Positions 47,301 to 57,369 of a DNA stretch of 64,000 nucleotides are shown in pieces. Position 1 is the first letter of the stretch; every line of letters starts with the position of its first letter. Made by a program: the position numbers and the translations under genes. This DNA is from Chionoecetes opilio. Lineage: Eukaryota; Arthropoda; Malacostraca; Decapoda; Majidae. The DNA lies in NCBI GenBank assembly GCA_016584305.1, contig JACEEZ010022532.1, forward strand, positions 175,001 to 239,000, written 5' to 3'. The notes beneath the pieces are model-generated. The model was given only the letters and a program-made list of their open reading frames with translations. It made no database searches and was not told the origin of the DNA.

Positions 47301-47871
47301 GGATGTGACACGACAAGTGCTCTATACAGACTTGGAAAGCGAACGGCATATTCAGCTCTCACCAAAAATTCAGATGTCTTACAGAGCCTGGAAGCATTCC
47401 AGGATGTGCCTACTTTCCTAGATACCGCAAGGCGATTTGTCCTTCTCATGCATGGTAAAAAAACTAAAAATCTCAGTCCACTGAATGAGCTTCGTTCGTA
47501 CTCGCCACCACAACTGATAAGCCCGCATCCTTACTGCCACCAACAGATGATGCCTTCGAACAACATGTATTGCGGGCCCAATACCAAGTAGCAGTGTGGT
47601 GTCAGTCACATCGCAAAACCTGAGAACATGAACCCAGTTGGCCATGGTTGGCATGTGAATGCAAAGGATGAACTGCGTCCAACAATGTACAAGAATGAAT
47701 CGGCACCAGCAGAAGTTAGAGACCTAACTCATTTGTACTGCACTGACAAAGGTTGTCGCGGACAAAAATGCCAGTGTGTCATTGCTGGACTTGAGTGCAT
47801 TGACATTTGTTCCTGTGGTGGAGAATGTGCGAATCGGCCGGAGGGAGATAAGTGAGGTGGCAAATGGAGAT
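44366..47871 (+). pseudogene. PIN-like transposon protein, copy 2 (central part to C-terminus)
   Basis: Large protein of a widespread invertebrate transposon-associated family, broken by about six frame changes. In order: LHHDHGSRELIDDLSSLGHS, YDEVRRFLTAIALDQ; DNFDQNEQTIDGKNTTHSMA; WGGFNSLVSERE, HVLVTADLAIYSKAEQI, RLGGMHLTMAFIASIGKL; then a 266-codon frame (45238-46038) with QGKQYARGLREIRLVHEAQF and YTPVYVAEMRHLEV. FWDPIPKTVVKTFSAMRKC follows (about 46262). A PIN/FEN-like segment (46977-47450) has QEEADTRLVLHAIM, RCDDTDVLVLLVYYL and LPAVHALSGCDTTSALYRLG. A Cys-rich tail has C-T-D-K-G-C-R-G-Q-K-C-Q-C spacing and ends at TGA about 47853. The nuclease role is inferred from motif pattern only. 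Copy 1 at 35.6-38.9 kb has the missing N-terminus. Confidence 0.7.
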
Positions 47872-47904
47872 GAAGTCGGAGATGATACGGACATGATGGT
47901 GTAA

Positions 47905-48285
47905 ATACTGTAAGTAATCTTTGTAAGTGCCAAAATAACAATTTTTAAGATATTCCAACATTCTCAATTTGTTATGGGTTAAATGGGTTAAATGACCATG
48001 TTTTAATTAGAATCTGACTGTAAAACATCATTTTTCATAAAGTAGACATCCTAATAGTGTACGTAATCTTTGTAAGTGCCAAAATAACAAGTTTTAAGAT
48101 ATTCAAAAATTCTCAATTGTTTATGGGTTGAATGGGTTAAATGGCCATGTTTTCATTAGAATCTGACTGTAAAACATCATTATTCATAAAGTAGACATCT
48201 TAACTAATCCAACAATACCTCATTTGCCTTGTTCTAAGGTGCGGAGGGGTAACTCCTTAAATAAGGCCCTTTTTTGGCCTCGACC
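47905..48285 (+). repeat. Right end of the PIN-like transposon with two ~150-bp subrepeats
   Basis: GTAATCTTTGTAAGTGCCAA at 47912 recurs at 48063, and the following ~140 bp (ATTCTCAATT, GGGTTAAATGG, GAATCTGACTGTAAAACATC, AAGTAGACATC) repeat with few changes. The outer part CCTTGTTCTAAGGTGCGGAG and AATAAGGCCC(T)6GGCC pairs with 35112-35170. Long TIRs with internal subrepeats are plausible transposase-binding arrays. Confidence 0.75.
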
Positions 48286-48289
48286 ACTC

Positions 48290-49015
48290 CACTAAACTCT
48301 TCACCACGACACCACGCTCTCCCCCCCGGATTAATTCGTCTTCAGCGACTCGTGCTCGTGTGCCTGTGGATATATATACAGCGTGTGGATTGTGTATGAC
48401 GGTAGGGCTCAGTGTACTTAAGTGCTCCGTGGAGTGGGTATATTGACGTGTTCTTTGTACTGGGGTGTTTGTGTACGTGCCGCCAACCCCGCTGGTCTGC
48501 CGCGTGACCTGAAAACAGGTGCACAGCAGCCAGCACGGCACCACCCACTCTCTCCCGCTCTCGACGCCACCCACATACACACGCACACACACACTCAACC
48601 CACATTTTTTTTTCAAGTTTCCACGTACGGTGGAGCTTCCCCGTAGTGTCTTCTGTCTCTCAAACATGTCATCCCCACCGCGTCACCCGTGATGAGTGAG
48701 CCGGGTCTGACAAAGAGGAGGAAATTGAAATTGCCTCCCCCCCCTTTGAGTCCCTGGACACACGCACTCATCTCCGCTGTCTCCAACCACCCGAGCGCGG
48801 AGCCTCCCGGAGATGCCATTTCATCTCTCCTCCGATACTGGAAGATTCCCGCTTATCGAGAACAATCGTCATTCGCAAGAGGACGAAGAGAGATTTAAGC
48901 GTGAAGAGGAGAGGTAGCGTGAAGAGAAGACGTGACGGAACGAGGCCAGGGGAAGGAGAAGACCCTCAAGGAACGTGACAACTCCAGCTGGCGCGGGCAG
49001 CCGCCTCCGAATTAT
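48290..49015. other. GC-rich unassigned region with a possible decayed gag-like frame
   Basis: A TATA-like GATATATATACA lies at 48368-48379. Short frames 48666-48960 include IENNRHSQEDEERFKREEER with stops. It could belong upstream of the Gypsy element, but no Cys-His finger or LTR match was found. Confidence 0.25.
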
Positions 49016-49019
49016 GCAT

Positions 49020-49640
49020 ATGGTTAACACTATTAATATTACCGTGGTTCTAATTGCATTTATCGAAAATGAATATAGCAATGGAAAGCTAATTAAATTC
49101 CGCTTCTATGATATGTTGCATGTAAAGTCTTCACGCAAAATATCAAATTGCGATGAGTTTAAGTGAATATAAGTTCATGCATATTTCTTCAGAGTCTCAT
49201 TATGGAATTTCTTTAGTGTATTTTACAGTTTTTTATTTGATAATCTTATAGAACAAACATTCACGAAGATAACAGTGTATCATTTATACTGATATGCCAT
49301 AGTCTACTGTATTCATGGAACACTTTTTTACTTGCCGATACGATTGATGATGTTATTTTTTTAGTTAACGCTAATTTAGGCATGGTGGTAATTCATTTAT
49401 CAGAAAACGAAATATATCAATGGAAAGCTAATGCAAATCCGCTTCTTTCTATCGCTAGCATATAAAATGTTTTCTCGCAAAATATTAAATGGCGAAGAGT
49501 TTAAGTATATATTGAGGTCATGCATATTTCTTCACTCTCTCATAATGGCATTTCTTTAGTGTATTTTACTGTTTTTTATTTGATAATATTATAGAACAAA
49601 CAGTTACGAAGATAACGGTATATCATATATACTGATAAAC
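49020..49640. repeat. Tandem duplication, unit about 340 bp
   Basis: 49025-49320 and 49368-49650 share GAATATAGCAATGGAAAGCT-type starts, TTCATGCATATTTCTTCA, TTTCTTTAGTGTATTTTAC and TTTTTTATTTGATAAT, with about 10-15% differences. AT-rich and non-coding. Confidence 0.85.
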
Positions 49641-49887
49641 CTTAGGAAGGGAAATAGGGGTGATGTTCTAAAATGGCAGGAATCGCAAAACTGGCCTCCA
49701 CTGGTCATGGGCGGGTTGGCGCGGGGCACGAGTAGCAAGTCCAGTATAGAGTAGTCTTTGGTCGACTTCTTGAATCAAAACGTATAGTTCATCATACAAG
49801 TTTGGCCGCTATAATGATGGTGGTGGTGTCACGCACACACACAAGTTACACAAGTCGTTTTGTACACCAAAAAGTTGTTTCGTAGTC

Positions 49888-49914
49888 TATATATATGAAA
49901 GGGGTGCAGTCAGT
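49888..49914 (+). promoter_or_regulatory. Possible TATA plus initiator
   Basis: TATATATAT at 49888 and TCAGT (arthropod initiator core) at 49910-49914, with the A 24 bases from the TATA start. Spacing is slightly short and there is no proof of transcription. Confidence 0.2.
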
Positions 49915-50044
49915 TCGTACACAAGTTGTTTCGTGACAGGTGTGGTGTGTGTGGTAAAGCGAGAGAGGCTAAGAGTGAGGTGTTAGCCCCCCAGTGTGTG
50001 TGTCTGATTTAAAGAGCGAACGCGCAGTTCTCGTCCACTATAAC

Positions 50045-50390
50045 GGAGTACCACCGCGGCCACGGATACGGCGCGGGCCACAGTGGTCCATATATGCTAA
50101 TCTCGGGCACGCAGGACTCAAACCTAGGATCAGCGCATCAAGGTATACCCTGCAGGTACGTCTCTGTAGTATTCAGCGGGAGAATATTACGTTGAAAGGC
50201 TAATATGGCGGCAATGTACCGCAGCAGCCACGGATACGGCGCGGGCCACAGTGGTTCATATATGCTAATCTAGGGCACGCAGGACTCGAACCTAGGATCA
50301 GCGCATCAAGGTATACCCTGGGTACGTCTCTGTAGTATTCAGCGGGAAAATATTACGCTGAAAGGCTAATATGGCGGCAATGTATTATCA
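50045..50390. repeat. Tandem duplication, unit about 168 bp, with tRNA B-box-like motif
   Basis: Units 50050-50215 and 50218-50388 share CACGGATACGGCGCGGGCCA, GGGCACGCAGGACTC(A/G)AACC, AGCGCATCAAGGTATACCCT and GGCTAATATGGCGGCAATGT. The minus strand of the second unit reads AGGTTCGAGTCCTGC, a canonical Pol III B box. A SINE dimer is possible. A cloverleaf A box is not convincing. Confidence 0.7.
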
Positions 50391-50620
50391 TAAGTCTGGC
50401 GGCATTTGAAGTGTCTCTTTAAATTTATTTTTCGGGCTCCCTGACAGCTGAGAGCAAGATGATTGGCTAGATAAGGCCGCGTCATGCGAGGCGCTGCTCT
50501 GTGATTGGTCAGCAGAATTTCCCCACACATATCCCTATAATATCCCTAATATTCCCCACCCAGAGGCCACCGATAACCGTACGGGAGTGACGACACGGGA
50601 CGAGCATCAACCTCAGCCCA

Positions 50621-50669
50621 CCCTCGTAAGGTTATTGTAGCCATACACTCATAAGTTGTCCCTTACGAG
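50621..50669. repeat. 11-bp stem hairpin
   Basis: CCCTCGTAAGG and its complement around a 27-bp loop. Confidence 0.75.
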
Positions 50670-50836
50670 GGATTTTTGAGCATCCCTGCCTGAACTGGCT
50701 ACTACGACAGGTTTTGCCGCAACACATCTAGTCACGATGGTTAGGGTGGCGCGTTAAAATTGGTCGCGCATCACCCACTTCAAGACGTAAATACAGCAAC
50801 TGTCGTAGCGTAACAGATGTCTCACCTTCAAGTGCC

Positions 50837-52153
50837 ATGACTCCCACCCCGGTCTGTGTTCACCTGGTGTACGGCGAGTCTACTTCGAGGCTCCAGATGT
50901 TACCAGATACAGGCGCCGACGTCACTGTCATCGGCACAAGACACCTGCAAATGCTTCACATCCCCCTCAGCAGCCTATAGCCTCTACCGTCCACCACTAC
51001 TACGCTGACGGCGGATGGATCAGAAATGGCACCTGCTGTGGGATGCTTTTATGCAACTTTACGGCTCCACGGGAAATCTTGTACTGCCAAGATACAGGTG
51101 CACGAGGGTATTCAGACGCCTCTCCTCTCCTATAGTCATTGCATGGAGCTGGCTATCATATCACTTGCCTTCCCGAAGCCACTATTGAAGGTAAAGCACG
51201 TCAACAGATGCGCTGAGATGACTCTCTCTCCTCACACGTCCCCGTCTGCTGCACGGGCGCACTTCCTGCGCGAGTTCCCGGACGTGTTACTCTCCAAGGC
51301 GGATCTCAAGACGGCTCCTCTGAAACCCATGTTGGGTAAGCCCATGAGGATTCATGTGAAGGAGGGAGCCGTACCGTTCGCCATTCACACACCGAGGCAG
51401 GTTCCCTTCGCTTTCCAGCGTCAAGTTCAGGAGGAACTTGAGTCCATGACACGTCAGGGGATCATCAAGCCTGCCGGTGACGACCCTTCAGAGTGGTGTC
51501 ACCCGCTAGTCGTCGTGGCTAAGGATAAAGGGGTGAGGATCACGGTTGACTTGACGAAACTCAACTCTCAAGTAGCCCGCCCGGCACATCCTGCCCCAAC
51601 TCCATTCGTCGCCGTCCGCAGTGTCAACCCGTCAGCGCGTTTTTTCACCACAGCGGACGCCTTGTGCGGGTACTGGCAGGTGGAACTACACGAGGACGAC
51701 CAACACCTAACAACCTTTATCACGCCATACAGCCGCTTTCAACACTGCAGAGGTCCCATGGGTTTCTCGGCTACCGGTGACGCTTACTGTCTCCGCGGCG
51801 ACCTGGCCCTGCAGGGTGTAGATAACTGTGTTAAGGTGGTTGACGACATTCTCCTCTTCGACGACGACTTCCCCACGCATTTCCAACGTATTCACCAGAT
51901 GCTCACTAGATGTCGCATGCACGGGATCACACTTAACAAGGACAAGTTTGTGGTCGTCGCGCCTAGTGTGAGTTTCTGCGGGTATAACGTCTCAGCTGAG
52001 GGCGTGGCCGCGGACGAGGACAGAGTCAGTGTCATCCGGGACTTCGCGACTCCCGCTAACTTGACTGACCTCCGCTCATTCATGGGCCCGGTGAACCAGC
52101 TGTCAGAGTTCACCCCAGCCATCGCCGCTGCCGCCCAGCCACTTCGCCCCTGA
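50837..52153 (+). pseudogene. Gypsy pol: aspartic protease and reverse transcriptase
   Basis: One frame from ATG 50837 with an internal TAG at 50978-50980, then 375 codons open from 51026. The protease has LPDTGADVTVIG (catalytic D-T-G). RT begins around FPDVLLSKADLK, with GIIKPAGDDPSEWCHPLVVV, GVRITVDLTKLNSQV, FTTADALCGYWQVEL, then GPMGFSATGDAYC and the active site VVDDILLFDDD (V-D-D in place of Y-x-D-D), and finally FCGYNVSAEGV and LRSFMGPVNQLSEF. These are standard Gypsy palm and thumb motifs. Processes retrotransposon RNA into DNA when intact. Confidence 0.88.
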
Positions 52154-52712
52154 TGAGCCCAAAAAGAACGTTTACGTGGACACCTGATCATGACGAGGCC
52201 TTCAGTCGTGTCAAGACGGCGCTGCTTCGACCGCCGATTCTCGCTCACTTTGCCCCAGCACTTCCAGTTCAAACTGACTCCTTCGCCTCTAAGGGCTTGG
52301 TTACGCCCTTCTGCAAGACCATGGGCCCGGGCGCACATGCCTCGTTCAGTGTGGCTCACGATTCCCCGCCGACGCCGAGACCCGCTACGCCACCACTGAA
52401 ATCGAGCTGCTCGCCGCCGCCTGGGCCATGTCGAAGTGCAACCTTAATGATAGATTACAGAGCTTCACGTTGATGACGGACCACCGATCCCTGAAACCAG
52501 ATTCTCGAAACCCCTACACCTTGGACCCGGTTGAGAATCCTCGCCTCAAGGAGAAGGTCTCGCCCCACCTGTTCACGGGCCGTGTGGCGTGCTGGGAAGC
52601 AGTCTGCATCCCCGATGCCCTGTCACGAGCCCCAGTTAGCCGCCCCACGCCAGAGGACGAGATGGTGTGCGCTAAAGCCGCAGCACACCTAAAGGGGCGC
52701 CGTGTCCCTTAA
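52153..52712 (+). pseudogene. Gypsy pol: RNase H region, frameshifted
   Basis: MSPKRTFTWTPDHDEAFSRV, then frame changes near 52290 and 52420. Pieces equivalent to the T-D-A-S, E-L-E and T-D-H motifs are recognisable (TEIELLAAAWAMSKCNL near 52395-52445, MTDHRSLKP near 52475), followed by YTLDPVENPRLKEKVSPHLF and IPDALSRAPVSRPTPEDEM, the usual linker to integrase. Confidence 0.8.
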
Positions 52713-52729
52713 CGCCATCACCAAGATCA

Positions 52730-53090
52730 AGATCCTTCACACCTTGATCCGTTGCATCGAGACGCCGATAGGACGATACAGGAACTCCGAGCCGCAGCAG
52801 CGACGGACCCGTCGTACACCCGCCTACGGGACTGCGTGACGTCAGGATTCCCTCCTAATCGGTACACTCTGCACAACTCTACTCCCCTACTGGAAATTCC
52901 GTGACTGCCTGTACGCAGACGGGGAGCTGGTCCTGTATGGCCAGAAAATTGTGGTTCCTGCAGCCCACCGCCGCCGTACCCTTGCTCGGCAGCAGCTGCG
53001 GCTGCTGCACGACAGTCACCGAGGTGTTGCAGCCACGAAGCGCCGGGCACAGCAGACTGTCTTCTGGCCAGGTATCGATGCTGACATTAC
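52730..53090 (+). pseudogene. Gypsy integrase N-terminal part (zinc-binding domain, first half)
   Basis: Frames change near 52870. FRDCLYADGELVLYGQKIVV, PAAHRRRTLARQQLRLLHDS, HRGVAATKRRAQQTVFWPGI, DADI: the H-x3-H half of the HHCC domain and the conserved V-F-W-P-G. The coding sequence is cut at 53090 by the MITE and resumes at 53836. Confidence 0.82.
53082..53090. repeat. 9-bp target-site duplication, left
   Basis: TGACATTAC, repeated at 53827-53835. Confidence 0.88.
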
Positions 53091-53826
53091 GGTCCATAAA
53101 AATACCGAATCGGACCGAATCGGATCGAATCGGGGTAGTAAACACCGAATCGGGGCTATAAAATGTCAATTTGCTGGACATAAAGCATTATTAGGAACTG
53201 GTAGACACTTTTGTGGGGTTAATGCCCCTAATTATATACCTATACCTCTATACCTATATTGATTTTAATTGTACATAAATATTTTTTTACCGTTTGTAAA
53301 CACTTGAAATCTTGTATGTTTGTATCACGTTTATTTGTATCAGTTATTTTGTACATAATGATTTTGTTTATTCATCATCACCAATTAAACACATGAAATT
53401 TATGTTTGCATGTTTCAATAAATTATTTCTAATGTGGAATGTCGTCCCTGCTTCTATTCTTCAAAGTTTCTTCTATCTGCAAACATAAAACGATTAGTTC
53501 ATCGATAAAGAAATGAGAAGAGACATATAATACAACAGAAAGAGAAACTCGAATGTGGTCCCTACAAAAGATTGACCTTCACCTTCAACCTCGCCTTCTC
53601 CTGGCGAGTGCAAATAAAATATTTTTTGGAATCACATCCAAACAAATATTTCTTTGCATCACTTTCGATGTAATTATGGTTATAATTAGGGGCATTAACC
53701 CCACAAGTGTCTACCAGTTCCTAATAATGCTTTATGTCCCGCAAATTGACATTTTATAGCCCCGATTCGGTGTTTACTACCCCGATTCGGGCCAATTCGG
53801 TCCGATTCGGTATTTTTATGTACCCC
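53091..53826. mobile_element. MITE with ~140-bp TIRs and 9-bp TSD (Mutator-like)
   Basis: Ends GGTCCATAAAAATACCGAAT and, complemented, GGGGTACATAAAAATACCGA. The arms stay complementary through CACCGAATCGGGG, ATTATTAGGAACTGGTAGAC and GGGGCATTAACCCC. Outer parts are built from repeated ACCGAATCGG units. The middle (53262-53690) has no ORF worth naming. A 9-bp duplication with TIRs over 100 bp is typical of Mutator-like elements. Confidence 0.85.
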
Positions 53827-54800
53827 TGACATTACTAGCACCGTGCAAGCGTGCGAGCCATGTCAGATCTTACAGCCCAGTCAGCAACAGGAACCACTAC
53901 TGTGCGACGACCACCCCTCCAGGCCTTTCGAGTCCGTCTCCGCAGACTTTTTCTCGGTCGCCGGGAAGTCGTTCCTGGTTATCGCGGACAGACTCTCCGG
54001 GTGGCCTGTGGTCGTCCCCTGCAGGGCCGATACTACCGCCACGCACACCATACGGCTCTTCTGCCGGTACTTCCGGGTAGTTGATGTCCCGCTCCGCCTC
54101 AGGACTGACGGCGGGCCCCAATTCACCAGCACTGACTTCCGGAACTTCATGGAGCGCTGGGGTGTCCACCACACGGTATCCTCGCCGCATTACCCCCAGT
54201 CTAATGGCCACGCTGAGGCAGCCGTCAAGTCAGTGAAACACCTCATCCTCAAGACGGCGCCCTCCGGCAACATCGACAGTGAAGACTTCGACAGGGGTCT
54301 CCTGGAGCTTCGCAACACTCTTAACTTCACGGGACGATCCCCTGCAATGACCATGTATGGCCATCCACTCCGCTTTTGTGTCCCTGCCCATCCTGAGTCC
54401 TTCTCGGAGGAGTGGCAGGCCCGCACAGAGGACTGTGATCGCCGAGCTGTCGCCCGCGCTGAGCAGGTCAAGGCTCAATACGACCAGCACGCCCGCCCCC
54501 TGCCTAGGCTGTGTGTCGGCCAGACCGTCCGTATTCAGGACCCGACATCACACCGCTGGGACAAGGTCGGGGTTGTTATGGGCTGCGGCAAGACCAGGGA
54601 CTTCGAGGTGCGTCTTCCTAGTGGGCGTGTCTGGTGGCGAAACCGTCGTTTCCTCCGACCCGTTCCAACCCCTAGTGACGACCCCCTCCCCCACATCCCT
54701 GTGTTCCCTTGCTCGGACGAGAAAATCACGTCCCCTTTAATTCACTCCCCAGTGGCCCCACGCCGTTCTAAGAGGCTCATGGAAAAAGAGTCCGCCCGAG
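53827..54800 (+). pseudogene. Gypsy integrase catalytic core and C-terminal domain
   Basis: Open from before 53843 to 55057. It holds CEPCQILQPSQQQ (C-x2-C half of HHCC), FESVSADFFSVAGKSFLVIA (first D), LRTDGGPQFTSTDFRNFMER (second D), then HYPQSNGHAEAAVKSVKHLI (catalytic E): a complete D,D-35-E set. The C-terminal part has VGQTVRIQDPTSHRWDKVG, DFEVRLPSGRVWWRNRRFLR, the SH3-like fold of Gypsy integrases. This half shows no internal stop; the break is the MITE. Translation past about 54815 runs into the purine tract and LTR. Confidence 0.88.
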
Positions 54801-54819
54801 ACAGATCTACGAGCGTAAG

Positions 54820-55125
54820 GGGGGGGGGGGGGGTGGAGGTGTGGATGTGGGATTACATACAAGACAGTCACACATACATATTGGCACGCCTCTTAATAAA
54901 CCTTACTCACATGCCATTGTTACATAGCAACATTGCGCCACAACGCGGCAACAGCGCACTGCCCCTCAGGCCCTCATGTAACCAGTTGCTACCGAGCGCG
55001 CGGACTACCCACTCCAGTACTTCGCTGAGAGTCCCGATTATCTCTGTTCACTGTTAATAAACCTACGGAATTAATGCTCGCTTCTCCCTGGAATAACCTT
55101 CCCTAAACCACTCCGGTCACCACTG
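54820..55125 (+). other. Polypurine tract and putative 3' LTR
   Basis: AAGGGGGGGGGGGGGTGGAGG followed by TGTGGATGTGGG (TG start near 54839). AATAAA-type signals appear at 54893 (TTAATAAACC) and 55054 (TTAATAAACC). The end near 55120 is inferred from where LINE homology begins. No upstream match was found to confirm it as an LTR. Confidence 0.45.
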
Positions 55126-55530
55126 CACATGTAGCAGAGCAATACTTTGTGTCCGATTTTTCTTTACTCTTTTCCATGCCTCATCCCTTATTATCTTTGC
55201 CATCTCACATCTTCTTTTAAACCATTCTTTCCTTCCCTTTACTCGTGGTGTATATAGTGGAACATGTTTTTCAACTCCTTGTTCATATATGCTCAGAAAA
55301 ATGTCATATTTCACTTGCACATCGGTCACTCCTTTCATTTCTTCCCAATCCATTTCGTCATAGTATTTTTTCATTTCTTCCATGTTAATTTTCCCAAAGT
55401 CTCTTCTGCTCCTTTTGTACAATTAATCTTCCTCCTTTATGTCCTCTTCCGTCTCCATTTATAAGATTATATGGTCACTTTTTTCCGATGGCGCACCCAT
55501 AATTTATCTCATTTGCGTCATATCTACGTG
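55117..55530 (-). mobile_element. CR1-like LINE fragment (EN-RT linker)
   Basis: Leftward: INYGCAIGK (endonuclease end), KRSRRDFGKINMEEMKKYYD, WEEMKGVTDVQVKYDIFLSI, VPLYTPRVKGRKEWFKRRCE. Same family as 3520-5150 and covering precisely the linker deleted there. Confidence 0.75.
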
Positions 55531-55610
55531 TGTACAACAGCAATCTTCTATTAGCCATTCTCTTGAAAATTTTCAAAACCTCATCATGCTCAATGGCTTG
55601 ATTGCAAAAT

Positions 55611-55655
55611 TCTTGATTGCAGCCCTCTATAATATAAAGGGCTGCAATCAAGAAT
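55611..55655. repeat. 16-bp perfect stem hairpin
   Basis: TTCTTGATTGCAGCCC and its complement flank a 13-bp AT loop. Confidence 0.9.
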
Positions 55656-55819
55656 TCTTAGGCACAATGAAAAATCCTTGTATGTCCACTGCCATGCTCA
55701 CTGCTTGAATCTTGTTCTTGTGGAAAGTTCGAAGTCAAATCGCAATTTTATATCATTTTTCAATGTGGTGAAGTTATACAATTTCATATCAATGTCAAGT
55801 AAGCGACATGCTTTATTTG

Positions 55820-57364
55820 TGAAAGCCTAACTCACCATCTACCCTGGATCTCATTCTCAAGAGCTAAAGAAACTTTCTGATGTTAGATGGGCCTGCCGCG
55901 AATCTGCCTTGAGAATTTTGAAGGTGTTCAAAGCAGTGGTGCAATTTCGTATACGTAGAAAGCACCACACGCGAAGAGCTGGAAACCCTCACCCTGGCAT
56001 TTTTGGAAAGACATAATCTCCAGATAGAAGATATGAGGGGCCAAGGATATGATGGTGCTGCGAATATGAGTGGTACATAAACCAAAAATGCCAGGGTGAG
56101 GGTCTCCAGCTCTTCGCCTGTGGTGCTTTCTACGTCACAACACTTTAATAAAGCGTTCCTTTATCTTGTCATCATGCACATTCCGAACACACATTGATGC
56201 CTGTTTTGTGTGAGAAATATCAGTTGTCTCATCCATCAGAAACGAATATTTCTTGGCTGCCCTGATCTCATTCAAAACAGTCTTTCTCACATAAGTGCCC
56301 ATAGTCATAATAACATCATTCTGGATTCGATTTGACAGTATCGACACGAGGCTTACCATGGGCTGCAGCCCGCTGATGAACATTCAAATGGTTGTTTATT
56401 ACACTTTCATACTTTGCAAACAGTTGGATAAGCTCGAGGAAATTGCCTCTGTTCTGACTTGCTTCACTTTCATCTTTTCCTCTGAATGTCTGTACAACAC
56501 TTCTCTATTTTTCTGCCTCTCTTCAGCTTTTGCAGCTTGACATTTTTCATCTGCTGCTTCCATCGGACTTTTCCAGTCTCTTCTTCTTCAAATTATTCAA
56601 CCTCACCATAGCAATCATGTGTGCTTCAGATGATACATGCTCTTTCATTTTGTCAAGTGCTTGATGCCATTTACTTATTCCGGTAGACCTCCATACAGTA
56701 TTACATTTATACTTGTCTTCATGTAGAAACAAGCGACAGCTGAAGCAATACATTCTATCAATTTCTACAGAATATTCAAGGTAAGGCCTGTTATCATACC
56801 AGTGCTTCTGGAAAGAACGGCCATTTTCATTCTTAGGATAACTTACAACTGACTGGTTCGGCCCAACTGAACAGCATAGTTCACGAAATTCATAATTTAT
56901 GTTAATGTTATACCTGGCTACGTGTGCTGGATCAGTGGGATACCTCATCGACAGCAAGAAAGAAATTCCAGGTGCCTCTCCTATGCTTGAATCGGCCTGT
57001 TTCTGTGAAAAAATCTCTTGATTTTCCATCGAATGTGTGTCATGCATGCTCTACTCTCATCCTTTTCACTGGATGCTGTTCGTTTACCTCCTTATCTTCG
57101 TTCACTTGGATTTTCATGTCCTTTGTTTTTTGTTCATCGAATATTTTGCCTGAGAGCTGCTCCTGGTTTTTTTTAGCATCTCCACTCCTCTCTCGTTCAG
57201 TCTCCGATGTACTGGACCTTTCTCTGACACATTGTAAATCTGATTCATCTTCCTGAGTATCATCATTCTCCTTCAGATATTTTGATAATTTCTCATAACC
57301 ACGATCGAGCCAAGACTTGAAGTTCTTTTTCCATCAGTTTCTTCAGTCTTTCTTTGCGTGGCAT
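55820..57364 (-). pseudogene. hAT transposase (TTF/ZMYM-type) with inverted segment
   Basis: Minus strand from 57364: MPRKERLKKLMEKELQ, an acidic N-terminus with stops, then GISFLLSMRYPTDPAHVA, the TTF-type zinc finger FQKHWYDNRPYLEYSVEIDR MYCFSCRLF, GISKWHQALDKMKEHVSSEA H. At 56240 comes KYSFLMDETTDISHTKQASM (first Asp of the RNase H-like domain), ending near 56085 with STTGEELETLTLAFL. The next part is on the plus strand (55975-56075): ERHNLQIEDMRGQGYDGAAN MSG (second Asp), and likewise a C-terminal piece KKLSDVRWACRESALRILKV at 55868-55930. So the 3' half is inverted. Stops and frame changes confirm a pseudogene. Confidence 0.8.
55955..56130. repeat. Inverted duplication within the hAT gene
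   Basis: 55958-56006 (AGAAAGCACCACACGCGAAG to CTGGCATTTTTGG) and its complement at 56078-56128 differ at about three positions and bracket the inverted catalytic segment. Confidence 0.88.
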
Positions 57365-57369
57365 TTATG

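Larger units (their letters stand above)
50837..55125 (+). mobile_element. Gypsy-type LTR retrotransposon, 5' part missing, interrupted
   Basis: Order protease, RT, RNase H, integrase is the Ty3/Gypsy order. The pol region is GC-rich with regular codon use, unlike its surroundings. No gag finger or 5' LTR is recognisable upstream. A G13 tract at 54820-54833 is a likely polypurine tract, with a putative 3' LTR after it. Inactivated by an in-frame TAG, several frameshifts and a 736-bp MITE in integrase. Confidence 0.88.

Noticed and set aside
48250..50830. 5' LTR and gag of the Gypsy element
   Set aside because: I compared it with the putative 3' LTR at 54839-55125 and saw no matching direct repeat, and no Cys-His finger; left unassigned.
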